DNA from: Candidatus Harrisonbacteria bacterium
Lineage (GTDB): Bacteria > Patescibacteriota > Minisyncoccia > UBA6257 > UBA11618
NCBI GenBank assembly: GCA_023244865.1
Contig: JAHFLM010000042.1
Location: forward strand, 1-7,824
Length of the DNA stretch: 7,824 nucleotides
Direction of reading: 5' to 3'
Part shown: piece by piece, positions 1 to 6,411 of the stretch
Layout: every line of letters begins with the position of its first letter
Position numbering within the stretch: position 1 is the stretch's first letter
Notes under the pieces: generated by a model
Databases searched by the model: none
The model's input: the letters and a program-made list of their open reading frames with translations, nothing else
What the model was told of the DNA's origin: nothing
Program-made: the position numbers and the translations under genes

Positions 1-411
1 ATCGGCGAAATTAGCAAAAAAGATCAAGAACTCCTCAAGGAAACCGAACGAGCTTTAAGAAAGGGGATTGAGGCTTGTTATCCCGGCCACCACTTAGGCG
101 ATATCGGCTACAACATCGAAAAACATCTCAAACAATTTAATCTTATTCCCGTTGAGGGCCTAACCGGCCACGGCATCGGCCACAAACTTCACGAGGATCC
201 CTATATAATGAATACCGGCCGAAAAAACCAAGGCTTAGTAATTAAACCAGGAATGGTATTCGCCATCGAACCAATGACTACAAGGGGCACTAAAGACATT
301 ATCCAAACCAAAGATGAAGCCTATGCCACGAGAAATGGAGAATCCTCCTCCCACTTTGAACACACAATTGCTATTACCGAAAAAGGCCCAGTGATTCTCA
401 CAAAAATCTAA
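1..411 (+). CDS. map: Methionine aminopeptidase, type I (C-terminal part)
   Basis: Metalloenzyme that removes the initiator methionine from nascent proteins in the cytoplasm. The reading frame is open from base 1, so the gene starts upstream of the window; 136 codons plus a TAA stop are visible. Numbering from the first visible codon, GHGIG holds the metal-ligand histidine (H57), HEDP holds the substrate-contacting histidine (H64), IEPM carries the metal ligand E90, and FEHT carries the last ligand, E120. These match H171, H178, E204 and E235 of the E. coli enzyme. The two N-terminal aspartate ligands lie outside the window. An internal ATG at 208 is not a start, because the conserved sequence runs through it. 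The frame ends 42 bases before greA, with no terminator between them, so co-transcription is possible. The family call is secure. Confidence 0.95.
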   Translation: MGEISKKDQELLKETERALRKGIEACYPGHHLGDIGYNIEKHLKQFNLIPVEGLTGHGIGHKLHEDPYIMNTGRKNQGLVIKPGMVFAIEPMTTRGTKDIIQTKDEAYATRNGESSSHFEHTIAITEKGPVILTKI

Positions 412-430
412 GCTTGTTTTAGCCGTTAAT

Positions 431-447
431 TTGTGTCACAATATTAA
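431..447 (+). promoter_or_regulatory. Possible greA -10 region with small palindrome
   Basis: TATTAA at 442-447 lies 6 bases before the greA ATG, a spacing that would put transcription start at or next to the start codon. No convincing -35 box or TG extension is visible. Immediately upstream is a perfect 11-base palindrome, TTGTGTCACAA (431-441), which could be an operator or chance. This is a weak call, because AT-rich DNA yields -10-like hexamers often. Confidence 0.25.
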
Positions 448-453
448 AACTAT

Positions 454-912
454 ATGGAACAGCAATACCTAACTAAAGAGCGCCTTGAAGCCCTCAAACA
501 AGAATTAGAAGTCTACAAAACTACCCGCCGTATTGAAGTTGCGGATAGATTAAAACGCGCCAAAGAATTAGGCGATCTTTCTGAAAATTCTGAATATTCA
601 GAAGCAAGAGACGAGCAAGCCTTAGTCGAATCTAAGATTATTGAACTCGATAACTTAATTCGTACCGCTAAAATTATTACCGCTGATCACGGTGGTTCTG
701 CAGTCCAAGTTGGCTCAAGTGTTGTCTTAGAAAAAGATAAAAAAGAAATTAAATATTCTATCGTTGGTTCTAATGAAGCCCGACCAGAAGATGGCTTTAT
801 TTCTAACGAATCGCCTCTAGGCAAAGCTTTAATTGGTAAAAAAGTAGGGGATACCGCCACTCTTAAACTTCCTCAAGGAGAAGTCAACTACAAAATAAAA
901 AATATTCATTAA
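454..912 (+). CDS. greA: Transcription elongation factor GreA
   Basis: Secondary-channel factor of RNA polymerase that stimulates cleavage of backtracked transcripts so that stalled complexes resume. The 152-residue product is close to the usual 155-160. Residues 1-75 form the N-terminal antiparallel coiled coil; its tip carries GDLSENSEY, with the two acidic residues D41 and E44 that help position the catalytic Mg ion, at the same numbering as in E. coli GreA. Residues 80-152 form the FKBP-like C-terminal domain, including the typical SPLGKALIGKKVGD segment. The ATG at 454 is chosen because it gives this exact numbering. No Shine-Dalgarno sequence precedes it; a possible -10 lies 6 bases upstream. 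It ends 45 bases before lysS, and that gap is largely taken up by a repeat-like sequence. Confidence 0.96.
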   Translation: MEQQYLTKERLEALKQELEVYKTTRRIEVADRLKRAKELGDLSENSEYSEARDEQALVESKIIELDNLIRTAKIITADHGGSAVQVGSSVVLEKDKKEIKYSIVGSNEARPEDGFISNESPLGKALIGKKVGDTATLKLPQGEVNYKIKNIH

Positions 913-916
913 TCCA

Positions 917-949
917 CCCGTCATCTCAGGGTACTTATCCGGGATCTAC
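917..949 (+). repeat. Degenerate short intergenic repeat
   Basis: The gap between greA and lysS contains CCCGTCATCTCAGGG, a short spacer, then ATCCGGGATCTAC. From memory this resembles the dispersed intergenic palindromes that begin CCCGTCATCCCGG and end CCGGGATCTAC in many bacterial genomes. Here the internal stem is degraded to GGGT/ATCC with one wobble pair. Only this copy is in the window, so membership of a repeat family is inferred. Confidence 0.4.
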
Positions 950-957
950 TTAATTTC

Positions 958-2403
958 ATGCTCGAAGACATCATTAGCGATCGTTTAAAAAAATTAAAAA
1001 ACTTTGAAGCAGCTGGTGTGTTACCCTATCCCGAAAAATCTTCCCGCACTCACACCACCCTTCAAGTCCTAGAAAACTTTGACTCGTTTAATTCTAATCC
1101 AACGACTATCACCGGTCGCCTCACCGGCTTCCGTGATCAAGGGGGTGTTTTTTTCGCAGACATTACCGACGAGTCCGGCAAACTTCAAATAGTTGGCAAA
1201 AAAGATAATTTTGAAAACTTCGAACTCTACCAAAAAAATCTAGACATTGGAGATTTTATAGAAGCCACTGGCACCACCTTCATCACCAAAAAAGGTGAAA
1301 AAAGCCTTGAAATAAAAAATCTAAAGCTTCTCACTAAATCTCTACGACCCTTGCCAGACCAATGGTCCGGCCTAGAAGATATCGAAATCAAATTAAGACA
1401 GCGCTACCTCGATGTTTTAACCGACCCTGCCGTCAAAGCTATTTTCTACAAAAAAGCTAAGTTTTGGGACGTCATTAGAAACACCCTCAAGGAGAGGGGC
1501 TTTTTAGAGCTCGAAATGCCCGTTTTAGAGCCCATTCCAGGTGGAGCTGAGGCAGAACCATTCATCACCCATCACAACGCCCTAGACACCGATTTTTACC
1601 TCAGAATCTCCCTCGAACTCCCTCTTAAAAAAGCCTTAATTGCCGGCTATGAAAAAGTCTTTGAAATCGGCCGTATTTTCAGAAACGAGGGCATCGATGC
1701 CGAGCACCTCCAAGATTACACCCAATGTGAATTCTACGAAGCGTATTCTAATTACGAAGAATTAATGACATTCGTCGAAGGCCTTTATAAAAAAATCGTC
1801 ATTGCAGTTACGGGTGAAGAAACCACCACACTTAAAGATCAAACCATCAATTGGAGTGGCTCATGGCCTCGGGTCACCTATAAAGAAATATTTGAAAAAT
1901 ATGTCGGCCTAGATCTCGATTCTACCTCCGAAGCCGATCTTCTTAAAAAAGCCAAAGCGGAAAAATTAAACCCCGAAAAAGGCATCGGCCGAGGACGCTT
2001 AATCGACCTTCTTTATAAAAAATTAGCGAGACCAAACATCATCCAACCAACCTTCCTTATTAATCCACCAGTAGAATTAGAACCTCTCGCAAAAATCAAA
2101 GTCGACGAACCAAGTAAGGTTTGTCGTATGCAGGTTATCGCTTGTGGCACAGAACTCGGCAAAGGCTTTTCTGAACTCAATGACCCAGTGGATCAGAGGG
2201 CTCGTTTTGAAGCTCAAATGAAGCTTAGGGAAAAAGGGGACAAAGAAGCTCAAATGTTAGATGATGAATTCCTCACCGCTCTAGAATTCGGCATGCCACC
2301 AGCCTCAGGCTTCGGCCTCTCCGAAAGACTTTTCGCTATTCTCATCAACCGCCCAATCCGAGAAACCGTCTTCTTTCCACCAATGAAGCCTAAAGGAAAA
2401 TAA
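958..2403 (+). CDS. lysS: Lysyl-tRNA synthetase, class II
   Basis: Cytoplasmic enzyme that charges tRNA-Lys with lysine using ATP. The 481-residue product has the class IIb order: a short N-terminal helix, an OB-fold anticodon-binding domain (about 45-130, with ITGRL and FADITDESG), then the catalytic domain. PIPGGAEAEPF matches the LysRS segment around PIPGGAAARPF. Motif 2 is FEIGRIFRNEGID (235-247), with R242. The pocket residues E258, Y260, F404 and E406 correspond to E278, Y280, F426 and E428 of the E. coli enzyme. Oddities: motif 2 continues as EHLQDYTQCEFYEAY instead of the usual RHNPEFTMLEFYQAY; K402 replaces the usual asparagine before GFSELND; and motif 3 (GFGLSER, R457) is one residue shorter than the usual GLGIGIDR. 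FSELNDPVDQR still identifies LysRS rather than AspRS or AsnRS. No Shine-Dalgarno sequence is seen. The ATG at 958 starts the normal N-terminal helix. Confidence 0.95.
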   Translation: MLEDIISDRLKKLKNFEAAGVLPYPEKSSRTHTTLQVLENFDSFNSNPTTITGRLTGFRDQGGVFFADITDESGKLQIVGKKDNFENFELYQKNLDIGDFIEATGTTFITKKGEKSLEIKNLKLLTKSLRPLPDQWSGLEDIEIKLRQRYLDVLTDPAVKAIFYKKAKFWDVIRNTLKERGFLELEMPVLEPIPGGAEAEPFITHHNALDTDFYLRISLELPLKKALIAGYEKVFEIGRIFRNEGIDAEHLQDYTQCEFYEAYSNYEELMTFVEGLYKKIVIAVTGEETTTLKDQTINWSGSWPRVTYKEIFEKYVGLDLDSTSEADLLKKAKAEKLNPEKGIGRGRLIDLLYKKLARPNIIQPTFLINPPVELEPLAKIKVDEPSKVCRMQVIACGTELGKGFSELNDPVDQRARFEAQMKLREKGDKEAQMLDDEFLTALEFGMPPASGFGLSERLFAILINRPIRETVFFPPMKPKGK

Positions 2404-2408
2404 ATAAC

Positions 2409-2442
2409 AAAAAGTCCCGCAGCAGGAAGCTCGGGACTTTTT
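2409..2442. terminator. Bidirectional intrinsic terminator, lysS / CPBP gene
   Basis: AAAAAGTCCCG (2409-2419) pairs perfectly with CGGGACTTTTT (2432-2442); inner AGC/GCT pairs extend the stem past a bulged C at 2420. The stem is flanked by A-runs on the left and T-runs on the right, so it has a U-tract when read in either direction. It begins 5 bases after the lysS stop. Its last base is also the last base of the minus-strand gene's TAA stop, so it can end both convergent transcripts. Confidence 0.92.
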
Positions 2443-2975
2443 TATTCTGGAAGAGGCTTAATAATCGCCTTAATAATAAAAATAATAAAAAGATTAGCCA
2501 ACATATGGGTAATAACGGTTATCATAATCGGCTGAATTAGTAATCTAATTTTCTTAAACCAACCGTCAGAACCCCTAGACACCAAAATCAAAAATTCATA
2601 AAAAATTAAAAAGTTCATCATCATGCCCGTACAAAAAAAGGCGAAGCCATAAGCATGATCAATTGACCAAATATAAGCAGAGGCTACAGCGCCAAACAAG
2701 CTTATTAATACTAAGATTACCGCCGCCCAAATAGCTTTAATATTTACATGCATCACTGAAAACAAATAGAGAATGATTGGAAATCTAAATACAAACTCTT
2801 CACGAAATACATTTACCAAGACTAAATCCCATAAACAATGCGACCAGCTCAGTCCGTTAATCCACACACCAATAGCTTTCGTATCCTGACTATCAGATTG
2901 GCCAATAAAAAATTTCACAGAAATAATCCCTAAAATAATCAATAATACGATAATCCAAACAGCCGATCTTCTCAT
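2442..2975 (-). CDS. CPBP (CAAX/Abi) family intramembrane protease, putative
   Basis: Multi-pass membrane protein of 177 residues, very hydrophobic, with about five predicted membrane segments (near 5-24, 48-75, 80-103, 108-132 and 147-170). The three CPBP signature motifs can be read in order: FREEFVFR with E59, E60 and R64 (EExxxR); WSIDH with W103 and H107 (aromatic-xxx-H, usually FxxxH); and HMLAN with H157 and N161 (HxxxN). In this family the glutamates and histidines form the active site in the membrane. Known members include the eukaryotic CAAX protease Rce1, and bacterial ones linked to bacteriocin immunity or processing; the substrate here is unknown. The start is fixed by a strong Shine-Dalgarno sequence. 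It is a single-gene unit, convergent with lysS and divergent from alr. The family call rests on motifs and topology only; without them it would be a hypothetical membrane protein. Confidence 0.72.
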   Translation of the reverse strand: MRRSAVWIIVLLIILGIISVKFFIGQSDSQDTKAIGVWINGLSWSHCLWDLVLVNVFREEFVFRFPIILYLFSVMHVNIKAIWAAVILVLISLFGAVASAYIWSIDHAYGFAFFCTGMMMNFLIFYEFLILVSRGSDGWFKKIRLLIQPIMITVITHMLANLFIIFIIKAIIKPLPE

Positions 2976-2981
2976 GGTCCA

Positions 2982-2988
2982 CTCCTTT
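2982..2988 (-). promoter_or_regulatory. Strong Shine-Dalgarno site
   Basis: Read on the minus strand this is AAAGGAG, 6 bases before the ATG at 2975. It is the only canonical ribosome binding site in the window and it fixes the start of the CPBP-like gene. Confidence 0.85.
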
Positions 2989-3014
2989 CTAACCCATTTC
3001 TTTTCGAGTCTTTT

Positions 3015-3021
3015 TATTATA
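3015..3021 (-). promoter_or_regulatory. Overlapping divergent -10 boxes, CPBP gene and alr
   Basis: On the minus strand a perfect TATAAT (3016-3021) lies about 40 bases upstream of the CPBP-like start. On the plus strand the same bases read TATTAT (3015-3020), 28 bases upstream of the alr ATG. Neither has a good -35 match. If both are active, the two promoters occupy the same DNA and would exclude each other. Confidence 0.45.
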
Positions 3022-3048
3022 GAATCAGGGAACTAAAGCTAAGTTACC

Positions 3049-4164
3049 ATGAAATTTCAAAAATTCAAGACTTGGATCGAAATCAGCTCTCAAAATATTT
3101 TCTGGAACATTAAAGTTATTCGATCCCTTTTAAATAAGAAAACCAGGCTTTTTGCCGTCGTTAAATCTAATGCCTACGGTCACGACCTCGAACTTTTTTC
3201 TAAACTCATCGAAACCAAAGTTGACGGCTACTGCGTCGACTCCGTACCAGAAGCTGAAAAACTGCGCGCTGCCGGCATCAAAAAATTCATTCTAGTTTTA
3301 GGCCCCACTCTCCCACATCTTTTTGACGTAGCCCTAAAACTAGATATCACAATTAGCCTCTCTAACTTTGACGCTCTCAAAGAATATTTAAAAAATAAAG
3401 CTCAACCTAACTTCCATTTAAAAATTGACACTGGCATGCACCGCCAAGGTTTTTATAATGCCGACCTCAAAAAAATTCTCGGGCTTCTTAAGCCAATTTC
3501 CAAAAAACTAACCGGTGTCTTTTCTCACTTCGCAAGCGCCAAAGATTTTAACTATCCCACCACGACCGACCTCCAATATGAAAATTTCCAATTAGCTAAA
3601 AAAATAATTACGCAAAATTTTCCTAACCAAAAAATAGATTTTCACATCGCAGCCTCAAGCGGCACCATGATCAACTCTAAATATCATGAGGATGCTGTTC
3701 GAGTTGGTGCCGCCCTTTATGGCGTCTGGCCCTCCAAAGAAATTAAAACCCAGTGGCCCAAAGAAAAACTCAAACCCGCCCTTGCTTGGCACTCAATTAT
3801 TTCCGAAATTAAATCTATTAAAAAAGGGGATTATGTGAGCTACGATCTAACCGAAAAAATCAAAGCTGATGGCAAAATCGGCATCGTTCCCATTGGTTAC
3901 TGGCATGGCTTTGATCGCAAACTAAGCTCTATTGGTGAAGTCTTGGTAAATGGCAAGCGAGCCAAAGTCATTGGCCGAGTCACCATGGATATGATTGTTA
4001 TAGACCTCTCTCAAATCAAGGCTTCCTACGGAGACAAAGTAACCATTATAGGTAAAAACCAAAAAGAAGAGATAGAATTAGAAGAGGTAGCGAATAAAAT
4101 TACAACATCACCCTACGAAGTTGTAACCCGCCTCAATCCTCTCATGCACCGAGAGACTATCTAA
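3049..4164 (+). CDS. alr: Alanine racemase
   Basis: PLP enzyme that interconverts L- and D-alanine in the cytoplasm and so supplies D-Ala for peptidoglycan. The 371 residues are the normal length. The N-terminal barrel has AVVKSNAYGH with the PLP lysine K39, and HLKIDTGMHRQGF with K125 (equivalent of the carbamylated lysine) and R132. The C-terminal beta domain has VSYDLT with the second catalytic base Y265, PIGYWHGFDR with Y284, and GRVTMDM. K39, Y265 and Y284 have the same numbers as in Geobacillus Alr, which supports the ATG at 3049. The residue after Y265 is Asp where Gly is usual. No Shine-Dalgarno sequence is seen. The next gene begins 5 bases after the stop, so the two are probably co-transcribed and translationally coupled. 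Confidence 0.95.
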   Translation: MKFQKFKTWIEISSQNIFWNIKVIRSLLNKKTRLFAVVKSNAYGHDLELFSKLIETKVDGYCVDSVPEAEKLRAAGIKKFILVLGPTLPHLFDVALKLDITISLSNFDALKEYLKNKAQPNFHLKIDTGMHRQGFYNADLKKILGLLKPISKKLTGVFSHFASAKDFNYPTTTDLQYENFQLAKKIITQNFPNQKIDFHIAASSGTMINSKYHEDAVRVGAALYGVWPSKEIKTQWPKEKLKPALAWHSIISEIKSIKKGDYVSYDLTEKIKADGKIGIVPIGYWHGFDRKLSSIGEVLVNGKRAKVIGRVTMDMIVIDLSQIKASYGDKVTIIGKNQKEEIELEEVANKITTSPYEVVTRLNPLMHRETI

Positions 4165-4169
4165 CCTTC

Positions 4170-4898
4170 ATGGAATTCTTTTCACCAACAAAACACCGTC
4201 CTAATTTTATTTTAAAAAATCTCTTCACTTTAATCATAATCATCCTATTTTTTTTACTGATCTTTAGTATCTATTTTTTTTCTCTAATTAAATCAGTCGC
4301 CGTCAAAAGCAACCTCAATGATACCGCCAATCAAAAAATAATCACCGCCTTTAATAAAGTTAAAAATAACAAGAACCTCTATTCCATTCCTACATCATTT
4401 AAGCTCAGCGAGCCTTTTTTCACAGGTGAAATCTTAATTCAAAAAAGTTATTTACACCGAAGCATTACCCTCATCCCAGAAGCTAAAGATCCTATTGGCG
4501 TTCTCTGTGAAACCGAAGCCGACACCAAAATCTGTTTTTGGTTTGATAAAAATAACCTCCTCTTCAAAGAAGCCCCCGCTCCCAGTGGTAAAAAGATTTT
4601 CATTCTGAATGAACCCGGCATCGGCAATCACTCCCTAAACGAAGAGCTCATGCCCAACTATCTTTTTAAAAATCTAATCAAATTATTTAACTACCCCAAT
4701 ATCGTCTCCCTTATCTCTAATAAGTTTGATCTCGATCTAAGGAATAGCGAATTAACCACCATCAACAACGACGACATAGAAATCAAGCTAAGCCTCCGCT
4801 TCGACCCCGCAACCAACCTCGAAGCTCTAGAAAAAGCCGCCCCTAACGCCCAAGAATACATCGACCTCCGCATCGAAAACCGCATCTACTACAAGTGA
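4170..4898 (+). CDS. FtsQ/DivIB-like single-pass cell-division protein, putative
   Basis: 242-residue protein with a short basic cytoplasmic N-terminus, one membrane helix (about 17-40) and an extracytoplasmic remainder, which is the FtsQ/DivIB topology. Residues 43-105 would be the POTRA-like region. The following stretch, DPIGVLC (107-113) then ICFWFDKNNLLF (121-132) and EAP (134-136), follows the FtsQ pattern in which a 'xP(I/V)(G/A)' strand is followed by 'C-x-x-D-x-x-G-x-x-F'. The protein ends in YIDLRIENRIYYK, like the terminal strand of FtsQ/DivIB (YIDLR...). FtsQ bridges the early and late divisome and binds FtsB/FtsL. The family identity is inferred from topology and these motifs; overall similarity is likely low. 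C113 and C122 could form a disulfide. It lies directly behind alr, which suits wall or division work. It is the only intact gene here ending in TGA. Confidence 0.6.
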   Translation: MEFFSPTKHRPNFILKNLFTLIIIILFFLLIFSIYFFSLIKSVAVKSNLNDTANQKIITAFNKVKNNKNLYSIPTSFKLSEPFFTGEILIQKSYLHRSITLIPEAKDPIGVLCETEADTKICFWFDKNNLLFKEAPAPSGKKIFILNEPGIGNHSLNEELMPNYLFKNLIKLFNYPNIVSLISNKFDLDLRNSELTTINNDDIEIKLSLRFDPATNLEALEKAAPNAQEYIDLRIENRIYYK

Positions 4899-4935
4899 CA
4901 AAATCCAAAAAGTCTGTAATAATTCATGAAATAAA

Positions 4936-5955
4936 ATGAAACTATCAATCGGCATCGTAGGCATGCCCAATGTAGGTAAATCGACCCTTTTTAAGCTTTT
5001 AACGAATCAAAACGTTGATATCGCCAACTATCCTTTTTGCACCATCGACCCCAATGTGGGCATCGTTAACGTCCCAGACGAACGCCTCGACAGTCTTTTC
5101 AAACTCGAAGAAAGTAATAAAAAAGTACCAGCCATCGTCGAATTTTACGATATCGCTGGCCTAGTCAAAGGCGCTTCCGAAGGCCAAGGCTTAGGCAATA
5201 AATTCCTCAATCACATCAAAGAAACTCAAGTGATCCTAATGGTCTTACGCTGCTTTAAAGACGACTCAATCATTCACGTTGAAAACTCCGTTGATCCAAT
5301 TAGAGATTTAGAAATTATTAACAGTGAATTAATCTTAAAAGATTTAGAAACCATCGAACGTCGTTTAGAAAAAGTTTTAGGTGAAGCCAAAACCGGCAAA
5401 AAAGAAGCTAAGGAAGAAGCTGAGATTCTAGAAAGAATCAAAAACCTTTTAAATCAAGGTAAGCTCATCCCTGATTTCGTTGATGAACCAGCCTTAAAAG
5501 ACTTGAACCTTCTAACTACTAAAAAACAACTCTATTTACTAAACGGCAATGAAACAGATGTTTCAGAAGATTTAAAAGATAAAATTAAAGCTGAGGGAGG
5601 GGATTATGTAATTAGTAATTTAGGCGAGCTCACCAACCTTGATTCTTTAATTAAAAAATCCTATGAAGTTTTAAACCTCATTAGCTTTTTCACCGCTGGC
5701 AAAGATGAATGTCGTGCCTGGACAATCAAAAAAGGTTGGCTCGCTCCGCAAGCTGCTGGCGTCATCCACACCGATTTTGAAAATAAATTTATTCGCGCCG
5801 AAGTCTTAGCTTATGAAAATTACCTCGAAGCTAGCAAAACTCAAAGAAAAACAGGCGAAGCTTGGCAAATCTCTAAAAACAAAGGCTGGGTAAAAATAGA
5901 AGGTAAAGATTATGAAGTTAAAGATGGCGATATTTTAGTCATCCGCCACAGCTAA
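4936..5955 (+). CDS. ychF: Obg-like ATPase YchF/OLA1
   Basis: Universally conserved cytoplasmic P-loop ATPase that binds ribosomes and is linked to translation and stress responses. Motifs in order: Walker A GMPNVGKST (9-17), the G2 region NYPFCTIDPN (31-40), and G3 DIAG (72-75) followed by LVKGASEGQGLGNKFL, which is diagnostic for the family. N203-G-N-E206 stands where GTPases have NKxD; the NxxE form explains the ATP preference. A coiled-coil insertion rich in Lys and Glu covers about 125-165. The C-terminal TGS domain (about 250-338) contains FFTAGKDECRAWTI and APQAAGVIHTDFENKFIRAEV. At 339 residues it is somewhat shorter than the usual 360-365. No Shine-Dalgarno sequence is seen; TGTAATAAT at 4915-4923 could be an extended -10 of its own. 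Confidence 0.96.
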   Translation: MKLSIGIVGMPNVGKSTLFKLLTNQNVDIANYPFCTIDPNVGIVNVPDERLDSLFKLEESNKKVPAIVEFYDIAGLVKGASEGQGLGNKFLNHIKETQVILMVLRCFKDDSIIHVENSVDPIRDLEIINSELILKDLETIERRLEKVLGEAKTGKKEAKEEAEILERIKNLLNQGKLIPDFVDEPALKDLNLLTTKKQLYLLNGNETDVSEDLKDKIKAEGGDYVISNLGELTNLDSLIKKSYEVLNLISFFTAGKDECRAWTIKKGWLAPQAAGVIHTDFENKFIRAEVLAYENYLEASKTQRKTGEAWQISKNKGWVKIEGKDYEVKDGDILVIRHS

Positions 5956-5968
5956 AAATACAAGTACC

Positions 5969-6067
5969 GTCATTGCGAGGTCAGCTTTGTTTAATTTTAG
6001 TAAGTAAAATTAAACAAAAATCCCGTGCTTTTCCCTCCGAAGCCTCGGCGAAGGATGGGGCAATCTC
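5969..6067. repeat. Compound palindromic intergenic element (REP-like)
   Basis: The 124-base gap between the convergent ychF and minus-strand cluster is mostly one structured element. It starts with GTCATTGCGAGG (5969-5980) and ends with GGGGCAATCTC (6057-6067), so ATTGC and GCAAT can pair at the ends. From memory, intergenic palindromes with these ends occur in many bacterial genomes. Inside are a perfect hairpin (5986-6018) and a GC-rich part (6033-6060) with CCGA/TCGG and CC-TCC/GGA-GG pairings. Only one copy is visible, so the repeat status is inferred. Confidence 0.5.
5986..6018. repeat. Perfect AT-rich inverted repeat, 14-base arms
   Basis: TTTGTTTAATTTTA (5986-5999) is matched exactly by TAAAATTAAACAAA (6005-6018) around the 5-base loop GTAAG. 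It sits between converging genes but has no U-tract on either side, so it is not a standard intrinsic terminator, although it could block or protect transcript ends. Confidence 0.8.
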
Positions 6068-6079
6068 ATTCAATTAAAT

Positions 6080-6388
6080 CTATCTCGAGTTATTAATTAA
6101 ATCCTTCAGCTCCTCAAGCTCGTTAATTTGTTCTCGTAAAATTTTAATCTCATCAGTCCCACCCACCTTAATAAACACCTTCTCTGTCCGAGGGTTTAAT
6201 TCGCTAGCCACCACCCTATCGGATGATCCCCCTAAATCAGTTAATTGAGAACTCAAACGATTATAACGAATAATTAAAACAGCTAAAATCAAACATAGAA
6301 AAAATATAATAGAAACCGTCAGCATCGATGACTTAACAAACCAATGCTCTCTTATTCGATGTATTATGTGTTTTTTTAACTTCTTCAT
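6080..6388 (-). CDS. Small single-pass membrane protein of unknown function
   Basis: I do not recognise a family. The 102-residue product has a basic N-terminus (KKLKKHIIHRIR), one membrane helix (about 21-40) and an outer region of about 60 residues. That region ends in an acidic amphipathic helix (about 79-100, ILREQINELEELKDLI), which could form a short coiled coil. The basic start predicts N-in, C-out topology. The layout recalls FtsL/DivIC-type proteins, but the coiled coil is short and is separated from the membrane by a Gly/Ser/Asp-rich linker, so I make no such call. It begins 18 bases after the stop of the Gly/Thr-rich protein gene and is probably co-transcribed with it. No Shine-Dalgarno sequence is seen. 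The stop is TAG. Confidence 0.75.
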   Translation of the reverse strand: MKKLKKHIIHRIREHWFVKSSMLTVSIIFFLCLILAVLIIRYNRLSSQLTDLGGSSDRVVASELNPRTEKVFIKVGGTDEIKILREQINELEELKDLINNSR

Positions 6389-6405
6389 ATTGATTGAAAA
6401 TTAAG

Positions 6406-6411
6406 ATTATA
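6406..6411 (-). promoter_or_regulatory. Possible internal -10 box for the small membrane protein
   Basis: A perfect TATAAT on the minus strand overlaps the TAA stop of the upstream gene and lies 17 bases before the ATG at 6388. This would give a leader of about 10 bases. No -35 is evident and the site is forced in part by the stop codon, so it may be chance. Confidence 0.3.

Noticed and set aside
913..957. T-box or other lysine-responsive leader before lysS
   Set aside because: The gap is only 45 bases and shows no T-box sequence, specifier stem or antiterminator.
4691..4885. 64-codon minus-strand open frame
   Set aside because: It lies wholly antisense within the FtsQ-like gene, is rich in Ser/Arg/Leu as expected for a shadow, and has no start signals.
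4896..4919. Recoding of TGA as an amino acid
   Set aside because: The TGA ending the FtsQ-like gene follows the natural YIDLR...YYK terminus, and no other gene has an in-frame TGA.
5986..6018. Intrinsic terminator for ychF or the minus-strand cluster
   Set aside because: The hairpin is perfect but very AT-rich and is followed by no T-run in either direction.
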